Source: Halocafeteria seosinensis
Taxonomy: Eukaryota > Sar > Bigyra > Bicosoecida
Reading direction: 5' to 3'
NCBI GenBank assembly: GCA_001687465.1
Contig: LVLI01000194.1
Span: 1-64,000 of the forward strand
DNA: 64,000 bases
The notes under the pieces are model-generated. The model worked only from the letters and a program-made list of their open reading frames with translations. It made no database searches and was not told the origin of the DNA. Both the position numbers and the translations under genes were made by a program. This document shows, in pieces, positions 1 to 9,300 of the stretch (within the stretch, counting starts at the first letter, position 1; each line of letters opens with the position of its first letter).

Positions 1-17
1 AAATAATGCACACTCAC

Positions 18-619
18 CTGTATCGGATCATATGCGCAATCTGTTTCTTCATGGTGAATCCAAAGAGCACCAGGAAATATGCGACGAGTACTGGCCAAAA
101 GACAGGAATATCAAAAACGCTAAAGAGCGTCATGCACATGCACACGAGTATGGCTTTCATGCCCCTCAACCAGAAGCTAAACTCTGGAATCTGTCTTTGA
201 AAGGGGCGGTATTCTTCACTGTTTCTTGTTGGTAGAATGGGCCCTGCTGTTTCCGGATCGGTCTGTATCTACCACATACGCTGATATCAGTGCAAGGAGC
301 ACAAACAAACGACGAGATCTGTCATACCTGGGGACTCAAGAACCCAAGGAAATTGTTCAGTAGGTAGATGCCTAGGCCGTAGGCGACAATAAAGAAGCCT
401 TCCAGGGCATAGATTCGGTAGGCGAATAATGCCAGTAACCCCAACAAACAGAGCCATCGCGGCGTTCGATATATTGTCGTCTGATCTAAAATATGTTGGT
501 ATTTCCTGCAAGCACACACCACAAGAACGTATAATGGCCTACCCCTGGTCAGACGAAACGCTGTCATTATACCTCAATAAAGAAGCTTTAACGCTTTCTT
601 TGAAATCTGCATCCTCCAT
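18..619 (-). CDS. RER1: RER1, Golgi-to-ER retrieval receptor (3' end off the window)
   Basis: RER1 is a four-helix Golgi membrane protein that returns escaped ER membrane proteins to the ER in COPI vesicles. Three exons on the minus strand join in frame: 573-619 (ATG at 619), 328-505 and 18-268, with introns of 67 and 59 nt. The product has a short acidic leader (MEDADFKESVK), then RKYQHILDQTT, and the paired hydrophobic helices around YALEGFFIVAYGLGIYLLN and SPQ. Next come the family signature EEYRPFQRQIPEFSFW and the second helix pair ending MKKQIAHMIRYR. This follows animal and yeast RER1 along its whole length, although the N-terminus is shorter. The last visible codon is split by a donor at 17, so the C-terminal exon, with its basic tail, lies left of base 1. 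The family call is very secure; the first exon rests on frame and splice fit. Confidence 0.93.
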
Positions 620-1942
620 CATTGTTACTCCACTACCACCTCTATCTATTGTCTACACTGTACGCTTATATACAATCAATTATTGGCTTCCCTTTGACTT
701 TGGGTATTTGTATTTGTACTAACGACAATACATACGCCTCATGACATTGTACTTTATTGATTGAGGCCTGCCTTCATACAACTCAGCTGAGCCAGGTGCT
801 GCGAGTAAAGTTTCACTCAGGAAACAGAAGCAATATTTGATGATGGCCTAGATACATAGCGTACGGTACACTCAAGTAGGTCTGATTATTTTATTCATCA
901 ACAGTGAGTGTCTTGTCGAGCAACGTACATTGGACAACTCGATTCCTGAGATCAGGGGTTGACAAAGCGAAAACTTGTTCTGTGCACGAGCACTGCATTG
1001 ACGTGGAACAACGAATTGTACCTTGTATTCAAGAGGTTTTCGCATTCGTTATCGAGATGTAGGTTGTTTCCTGGGAATCCTGGTCACAAACTGTGATTCA
1101 CAAAGCCCAAAGCGGATGGATGTCACTCATACCACTGGTACTGAGTCATACTTAAGACATGGAGCATTTATTCGGCAAAGAAGCCAATCCCACAGTTTTC
1201 GCCCCTAAAAATTGTGAGCTTCGGAATTTCCGCAACTTATCTTGGTCATTCTTGTCCGCGTATCAAACCTATCGACGGTCACCACTCGGCAACTTTGCTT
1301 CATCCCGCATGGAAACGGAACGAACTGAACCCAGCCCAATTTTTCGAAATCGCTCAAAAATGGATTGCCAGCTACCAATAGTCTGAACTATTGCTCTGAC
1401 GTAAACTAAACATGAAACACTCCTTCTACGGAGTCTTCATTTCGAGTTTGGAAAGAGTTTTTGGCACCGGCTTTTCATGTAATCCGAAATTCGTCGCAGG
1501 TCATCTAGTGAAATACCCTCACAAGCCAAATCATCAGGAATAAACTAGATTGTATCATCTGTTGATACCAAGTTGTAACAGGAAGCATGATGACATATGC
1601 GAACTTCTGCCACTATTAAGAAGTTGAGGTTCAGGAGACTTGATCCCGACGTCGGGCCGACGACAAAGTGTTTCTTTCCCGGGAAATCTTTACTTTCAGA
1701 GGACCGCCCCTTTCCTTCTGTCGGCTTCAATGGGGATTTCAGAGCGTTGTCAGCCTAATATTTCGTTCAATACCAGTAGTGATAGTATCCCTCTTGTTTG
1801 TCTGTCTTTTCGTTGTTGTATTACATCTAGTGCGGGTAGTGTATAGCCCCTTTTAGATCATCAATCACCCTTCAAGGTGGTGTCTTTCTTCGTGTACTTA
1901 CTTGTATATGGCCATTGAGAAAGCGATATTTAAGGTCATATA
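620..1942. other. Intergenic stretch, no supported gene
   Basis: This is the 1.3 kb divergent region between the RER1 start (619) and the villin-headpiece gene start (1943). Several open frames of about 60-75 codons exist on both strands. None shows a family motif, splice-linked continuation or compositional bias that would make it convincing. It presumably holds both promoters and untranslated regions. I saw no tRNA-like fold or direct repeat. Confidence 0.5.
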
Positions 1943-3556
1943 ATGTCTATGAGTGTCCGTGGCCCTGGGCGCTTCCAAGCCCAGGGCAATCCTCTTCAGC
2001 AGAGGATGGAGGAGAAGAAAAAGAAGGAGGAAGAGGAGCAAAAACGCAAGCAGAAAGAGGCAGGTATGTATACCGCCTCCCTCTTTGCTTGTATAAAGAC
2101 GGGCACGTCGTTGACCTCATCTGCGTGTTGTCCCACAGCAATGGCGGCTCGTATTGCGGCCTTAGGAATCAAAGATGAAACAGTCACGCCCCGAGAGAAA
2201 GAAGCGCGGCGGAGGGCAAGTGTACGGATAAACCAAGAAGCCATGGGGTATCAGAAACCGCAGATAGATAACACAATGAAACGTATGATGAAAGGTACGA
2301 GAGGCCGTTATGGAAGGATGATTAGTCGCTGTTGGTTTTGTATTCATAGTACAACACTACAGATGGAATTGCCAAACCGGCTGGGGCTGGGAAAGCTCGC
2401 GGCCGTGGAAGAGGCCGAGGGCGTGGCCGTGGAAGGGGTAGATCAGATAATACTACAGCTTCTGGCAATAATGAATCTCCAGGAACTATTGAGGAAGGTA
2501 ACGAAGATACGGAGGGGGAGGAGGATTTTGATGACAGAACTCAGCGAAGCCAAACTGCCGCCGCGGTTCCCCGGGGTCGAGCATCTCCCCAAAGTACAAC
2601 ACTCGGACGTCAGGTAGGTTCCACTGACTACGTGTGTGTACGTTATGTACTGTCATTTGAGTGGGGCTCTTCTGCAGAGGTCCGAAGGATCTACCCCTGC
2701 ATCCAGCAGTACTTCAGCGCAACAGGACGATAAACCGACGGCTCAACAGGCTACCCACGGTGAGTCACATGAAGCCGGTAAATCTGATTCGGCAAAAACA
2801 GAAAATGGGAGCGAAAAAAATGGGGAGCAACAACTACATCCACGGGAAATAGAGAGAAGGGAATATGCAGAAAAGAAGAAGGAGGAGGAACGTCTAAAAA
2901 AGGAGGACGAATTGACGAAAGAAGAGGAAGACAGGATCGAAAGGGAGTCGGAAGAATATTACCAAACGGTGATGGAGCGTGCACGGACCTTATCGAGGGT
3001 CAATATGAGTCTCCACGACCTCGGCTTTGATGAAGAGGTAGACGAAGAGGAAGAGGAAGATGTAGAAACGTATGTTGAGCCCTCAGAAGACCAAAGCAAA
3101 AGCACTGGCAACAGCGGTGAAGGGACGAAGAAAGTGCGAAGGGAATCTTCAATATCTCACGTGTCACTATCGAAAATCAAGAACGAAGTCCTTTCGCGCG
3201 AGAAGAGTTATCGCAAGGAAACTGGTTACAAGCCTCGCAGCTTTAAAAAGGAGAGCTCACGCGTACGCTTTGCTGATGCTGACAGTCCTTCTCGGGAGTC
3301 TTCTGGCAATCGACAGTCTTCAGTATCCCATAAAGACGCCAAGAAAATTCCACAAGATCCTGTTCTCTCTTACAGAGAACTAAGGCAGAGGTGTGGAGAC
3401 GGCAAAATCGAAGGCCTTATAAGAGAGGAACTACACTTGCACTTGACCCCAGAAGAGTTCGAGCGCATTTTTGAAATGAAGCATGAAGACTTCCAGTCGT
3501 TGTCAATTGATCAGCAGATATCACTCAAGAAGAAAGCAAAGCTGGTAGTGGCATGA
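1943..3556 (+). CDS. Charged protein with RG-rich segment and C-terminal villin headpiece
   Basis: Four exons (1943-2063, 2139-2294, 2363-2613, 2678-3556) join in frame through introns of 75, 68 and 64 nt to give 468 residues. The N-terminus is a basic coiled stretch rich in EEKKKKEEEEQ. Exon 3 opens with an alternating Arg-Gly tract (about residues 100-115), a typical RNA- or protein-binding low-complexity element. The centre is an acidic and basic Glu/Lys helix. The last 55 residues match a villin headpiece: SYRELRQ, then LTPEEFERIFEMKHEDF, then QQISLKKKAKLV. The DEDF/FGM core and the terminal LKKxxxL helix, which bind F-actin in villin and dematin, are recognisable. The usual tryptophan of the WKQ segment and the terminal Phe are changed (SIDQQ and LVVA). 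An actin-linked role is inferred from this domain; no gelsolin-like repeats are present. Confidence 0.75.
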
Positions 3557-3938
3557 TCACACATTGGCAAACGTCTTGCTTCTTTAGGTTTGGATACGTG
3601 CGCGATTATTTCGCAAACGAGCTCTATGCCACCAGTTGTGCTGTCTGCTCCTGTCTCACGACGATGATAATGTGAACACTGTGAAGTCCGAAGACTTCAA
3701 CTTCAATTGGTAGAGGTTGTTTTCATCATGCTCCAGGAACTTTTACATAGGTACTCTAAGACGTTTGTAAAGTGAATGCGAGTAATGAAAATGGACAAAG
3801 GAGGAACACACAATACCGCTTGCGTTGTTGAATGTTTTGTTGCCAGTAACGCTTGTACCTTCGTTGACCTCGTGTTCTCCAGAGAAACTTGAAAGACGGC
3901 CACTTGAGTGCCAGCTCGTAATAGTGTTGCAAACAACG

Positions 3939-4136
3939 ATGTCAGGCGGAAACAACCCCAAAAAAGATCTCGCTCAAATAGAAAGAGAGCTCAGAAATAG
4001 AAAAGTCTATCAAACTGATGTACCTCCCACCTCGAACGAGAAACTCGCTGCTAAAGGTTCAAGGAGGCGCTCGAGTTCAACCAAATCGGATAAATCCAAG
4101 CATCGAAAAAAAGGAGAATATGAGCAGATAGATTAA
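3939..4136 (+). CDS. Possible small basic protein, 65 aa
   Basis: The ATG at 3939 opens a 65-codon frame starting MSGGNNPKKDLAQIERELRN and ending KKGEYEQID. It is hydrophilic, with a Ser/Arg/Lys-rich tail (RRRSSSTKSDKSK). The frame stays open upstream to 3825, so this could instead be the last exon of a spliced gene. No family was recognised. It lies 380 bp past the headpiece gene and is convergent with the La-motif gene. It is kept only because its composition looks protein-like, not like a random frame. Confidence 0.3.
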   Translation: MSGGNNPKKDLAQIERELRNRKVYQTDVPPTSNEKLAAKGSRRRSSSTKSDKSKHRKKGEYEQID

Positions 4137-4553
4137 CAAAAGGCTACGCAACTTCATCCTTTCGGCAGCGGACAGTCAGCAGTATTGGCTTCTCCGCGGG
4201 CAACTTCCTACCCTTGGCGGCGACACGTGAAATCCACCCAGGACAACCCAATAGTGGCTAACAATAAGCGTGCCTATTATCTAAAGGAGTCTTCGATAGA
4301 TGTCTGAAGTGGGACGATAAATACGCAGCGCAAAGGAAGAAGAAATATTCCAGCAGCTGATCTGATATATCCACATCGATCATGGCTTCTAACCAGGTTA
4401 TCCGGATATGGCATCATCCTTGAATACAAAATAACTCACACTCTGCTCCCACAAAGCAAAATGTACCGATTCAACGATTGTAACTCCGACAGCCATGCGT
4501 CGATACTTCCAGCAACCCTGTTTGGGATAGGGATGATTCAATTGGTGGCCATA
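4137..4553. other. Convergent intergenic region, nothing recognised
   Basis: About 420 bp separate the small basic ORF (plus) from the stop of the La-motif gene (minus). No further coding frame, hairpin or repeat could be supported. It probably carries the two 3' untranslated regions. Confidence 0.4.
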
Positions 4554-6026
4554 TTACTGCGGATTTACTTCAGTAAGCACTCGAACTGCTGTATAATAGC
4601 TCGGAGTTATTGGCGGATGAGGAATACCGACTCGCCAGGCGTGTTCTGTAGCAATAAGATTCGCGATTTCGAAACGATATCTGCTATCCACGATATTCGC
4701 TATGTTAACATTCTTCCGTAAGTGTGTCACCGATTGCTGCACAACTGAGCTATGAATCAAGCTACTAGCGACCGCGGTGCCCGCCGCACTCAAGTTGACT
4801 TCATCACTACGCCGCTTGGTTCGGTGAGAGAAGTCGACCGTTATCATACGGCCCAGGAGAAAAAGGGAGCTGAGCGATGCGATAGCGCTTTCACATTCAG
4901 GCCATGTTTGGTAACAAACAAATGCGTACCCTTTTGAAGATCCGTTCGGAAACCGTGCAATCTGCAGGGCAGGGATCTCTATAGCACAGTTGCGAAGTAC
5001 GTAAAATACAGGGGGTGATTACAGCGTACCAAGACATCGATGGGTTTCCCGCAGACAGAAAATACTTCTTCTAAAATGCCTTCGTCAACGCATTCAGCTA
5101 AATTGTCTACGAACAGTTCGACGTCGGTATCCTCTCTCTTCGGACAGTGCGCAGCACGTACGACGAGTGCGGTGCCATACAATTGTATACCATTCATCAC
5201 ACGGCATGCATACCGGACACTGCTGCGGTTAGCGAATTCAACAAACGCAAACACATTTCTCTTTTGTTCGCGGTTAGCAGGATTATTCAAATAGGGTGAT
5301 CGCACGGATAGAACCGGTCCAACGAAGGAGAATAGTTCCACGATGATCTTTTGCGTAGTTCGAGGAGGAATGTTGCCAACATATACGGTAGAATATCTGT
5401 CACCTATGTCACTAAGCAGTTCACTGTCTGTATGCATCATATCAGGAATCGGTGGAGATACAACGTAGTATGGCTCATCTTCGCCATTCCCTGATCTAAA
5501 TCTAGTTTCGATTGCGAGGCGATTGCTATATCCACGTATGCCATCCACAACGACTCGTTGTTTAACTTCTTCTGAAGAATCCGCAAAAGCTTCAAGACAC
5601 GGCTGGAAAGTACATGCGGAACCCAATGTTCGTAAGAATTGTTGAGGTAACTGAGACAATTCACCCGGAAGAAAGCCTTACATGAATTGCTGGCAATTCA
5701 ACAGCTATGGAAGCCGGAAGTACACCGCCATTTTCGCGTAGAGTATTTCTCAAGTAAGTGTCCGCGCGCAAGTTCACCGACGAAAGTAAATATTCCAACT
5801 GTAGTGCAAAACCTGTTAAGTTGTGCTAACATGTCTCGGGTACCATCCAAATACTCACTTGTTCAGCGCAGAAGCGCTTTACTCGCTCCATGGAGGTGGA
5901 AGTCGCGGCTGTTTCGTTGTGTACCTCAATCTCGGACGCATTACCGGAAACTTGCGCTCCCCTGGCTTCGGTGAGCACATCTGACGCAGAGGGCACGGTG
6001 TTGTCATGGGCATTGGCCGCCGACAT
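4554..6026 (-). CDS. La-related protein: La motif followed by two RRMs
   Basis: Four exons, all in phase 0, join to 437 residues: 5859-6026, 5682-5798, 5030-5650 and 4554-4961. The introns are 60, 31 and 68 nt. Residues about 46-115 form a La motif (winged helix that binds RNA 3' ends): EQLEYLLSSVNLRADTYL, then LRENGGVLPASIA, then QQFLRTLGSA. RRM1 (about 183-262) has RNP2 TVYVGNIPP and RNP1 NVFAFVEF. RRM2 (about 272-350) has RNP2 ELFVDNL and RNP1 KGYAFVCY. The RRM pair resembles that of SF3B4. The La motif and RRM1 are bridged by one uninterrupted exon, which supports a single protein. The last 100 residues are unassigned. The 31-nt intron (5651-5681) is unusually short; a weaker donor 21 nt upstream gives a 52-nt intron in the same frame. 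An RNA-binding role is secure; the exact LARP class is not. Confidence 0.8.
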
Positions 6027-6331
6027 CTGGACGGTCCTGACTGGACCTAAATGTGTTCTGTGAAGATGGTGACAAAATGTGTCATGCTGCAGTTTGCTCA
6101 AAGGGATCGTTTATGCATACGATGCTGCACAACCCCCGAAACATGATATGTCTTTGAAAACGATCAACGCTTTCAGCTAATCCTTCACTCGGCAATGGGA
6201 AGTTGCCATTCACTTCACAGTCAGATTCCGCTGAGATTCAGCCTGAGAACCTCAGTTGACATCGGAAGTAGACGGGTGTATTTATTAGTCAGTTCAAAAA
6301 TTGAATACACTATCTAACTATTGTGTGCGCA

Positions 6332-9300
6332 TTAGCTCATCAATGAAGGAGTAGTTGTGTCTCCTGCCAACAATGCTTGCAGTTGCGCGCGATACGCACA
6401 AATTTGAAATGCAACGTCTTCTTCTGCCGCCCACTCTTTAACTGCTTTCCACCTCTGCTTCAAATGTCGAACTCGTGTATCTACGGCAGCATTTGGTTGC
6501 AACATTATTCTACTGTAATCCGTGAAGGAGCACCTGGCAATCCCTATATTAGTGTCAGTAGCTGAGTACCAGACATCTAACATGGAGACCACATTATCTT
6601 GCTTCATCGCGAAACGGAGTGACTCCAGCTTGTCTGCCGTGCCACTGATTTCTATTGACGCTACGTACAACGACTCGTCAATAAGAAATAACGTCGCAGA
6701 GGAGAAGGAATCATCGGTCTGATTGCAGACTACATGGAGTACAATGCCCACGAAGTCTACTAGTCGCGGACCTTCTTCCACGTACTGAGACCATAGCCTG
6801 TCGCTGGTGTCTGCTGCAACAGTTTGTCCATGAATGATGTGCGCAATGTTTGTGGCAAATCTAGGGACGTATTCCAAACTAACTCCTGGTCGACCGTAGC
6901 GAGCAATGTTGTTGCTTTTCGCAGTGATGGAACATCGTGGAAGAGAGCTGACAGATAGAAGCAATTTATGTGCGGCCCCAGACGAGTTGTGAACGAAGTA
7001 CTGTTTGGTGCCCTCTCGAGAAGATTCCGAATAATTTTCGCGAACGTGACCCTCTATGAACTGCAATCGAGACCCTTCTTTCAATGAATCCAGCTCTTCT
7101 TCTGTAACACCCCAAATAGTTACGGTGCAATGACGGCGCGAATTTTGACACCTAAAGGGAGCTCCATTTTTCAGTCCTTGAGTCCCTTTAGGCACCTGTA
7201 CGGGGTCAGCGAAAATAAATGGGTTGTAGCAATGTTCTGCAAGTGGATTGAGGGCCGTTTGGCTATTTTCATCAGCAGCTAGCGTGTTGCTATCCCATCG
7301 TTTGTGTTCAATACGATCAAGCGCTTCTAGCGAAGCTGAATTCCAAATTATACCTTCACCTTGTTCTGCCTCCTCCAAGACTAAGCTGTTCGTTGTAGTA
7401 CCAGTTCGATTTCCTCTAGATGGAGATGTGGCATCTGAACACTCCATTGTGCCTTCGATACTTTCCTTTGTACAAGCTGATTCTCGCTTATGCTCACTGC
7501 CGCCTTCCACGTAGTGCTCGGCCTTCTTCAAGCTAGCTTCGCTTACTGGAACAGCTTTGCTGGTGCCCGATGTAAAGTTCGAGCAGGAGGACGAAGGGAG
7601 AGGATTAACATGCATAGAGTGTTCCTCCTCAGATGGTGCGTCCCTAACCTGGCTTACACTAGACTCAGGTAGCTCTGTCACAAAACGCTTGGCTTTGTCC
7701 AAACTCACTTCGCTCACTGTTACTCGCTTACCCAAACCAGAGGTAAACCCTAAAACGGAGACTTCAGCTTTCGTTGTCGGAGCACTACTACTACTAAGGG
7801 TAGAAGGAGGGCCAATGCTTACTCCAACATCGTTCCCCGAGTTCCCTTGTCTACCATCATCTGGATCTTGCTGCATAGCTTTTGGAGACGAGGTAAATGT
7901 GTCCAAGCTCACAGAATTGCTCGCTTCAGAACAATGGGACGTGTTTTCAGCTACGTCACTTAAGAACCTTTGAGCTTTCTTTAGGCTCTCCTCCCCCACA
8001 GTGACGCGTGTTCCCAATCCGGAAACAAACCCTAACGGTTGTCCTGCCGCTGCACCTGCGGATTGGAGTACTTGCGACTTCGCCGGCATCTGCTCCAGCA
8101 TCCCGCTCTGCTCCACCGATGTGACACCAACCTCTACAGATGGTATTCCTATTCGTACTGTCCCAGTAGCGGTGCCTGGCCGACTTTGAGAAATGGTTGA
8201 TTCTCCCTCGACAATCTTGTGGAGTTCACCCGCAGCAAAGGCATTCGAAGAAACCGCAGTGCCAGGGGAATCGTCTCGAAGTTGTTCACTGGTCTCTAGG
8301 TCTTGCACTGGTGCAGAAGAAACCTGTTGAACAAAGGCTCTTGCCGTTTCCAGGGTTGAAGCGTTCACGTTCAGATGTTTGCCGGAGCCGGAAGTAAACC
8401 CGGGGAATGGCGGCGTGGGCTCCTGCGAACCGTCGTACACGTCATTACAGGAAGGTATGGAGGCTTCCCTTACAGTATCACTCAAGAAACAGCTGGCCTT
8501 TTGCAAACTTCGTCGACTGACAGTTACTGGTCTACCGGTACCCGAAGTGAAGGATGGGAATGAAGATTCTACCGGAAACTGTGCAGACGCAGATTCCCAC
8601 TGTTCACAAGTTGCATCTACACATCCGTTCAAAGTGGAATCGCACGATTCTGTCACGAAACGTCTCGCCTTGTCCAAACTGGCCTGGCTCACTGTCACTG
8701 GCTTACCCGAGCCAGAAGTGAAACCCAATGATGAGTGGCCAGCTCCTAATGACACATCAGCGTTGGCAGTGGAAGACGGTACGGTTGCCCACACATCACC
8801 ACCGCCAGAACATTTGGCTGGCTTATCTTTCTCCGTTTGATGCTGTAACGCATTTACTTGAGACGTCTCGGAGATGCTATTCTGCGTGACCTCATGCTCG
8901 TGAGACGACGGTTCCGCTACATCGCTCAGGAACCTTCTAGCTCTTTTTAAACTCTGTTCGCTGACAGTTACGGTCTTTCCTAATCCGGACGTGAATCCTA
9001 ACAGTTGCTGTCCCGATAGCGAAGTTGAAGGCTGGGATACTTGTGTATCCGCAGAAGCATCGGATGGCTTTTCCGCATCGTTCGTCATAACTTTCATTGC
9101 TTCTTCAGGAAAGGAAACACTGAGATTTCCATCAAGAGAGGAGGCACTGGAGGGTATTTCGCAACAATTGCTCCCTGTTGCATTGGATTGGAGAGATTCA
9201 GATTCTGAAACCATATCATCAAGAAACGTTTTAGCTTTTTCCAGACTCTCCTTTTTCACTTCTACACGCTTGCCCGACCCGGAAGTAAACCTTGGCAACC

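Noticed and set aside
1023-1856. Small plus-strand frames between RER1 and the headpiece gene
   Set aside because: No motif, no splice-linked continuation and overlapping frames of similar length; compatible with chance.
4979-5659. The middle exon read as a complete SF3B4 gene starting at the non-ATG codon at 5659
   Set aside because: Splicing joins it upstream to a clear La motif and downstream to the rest of RRM2, so it is one exon of a longer gene.
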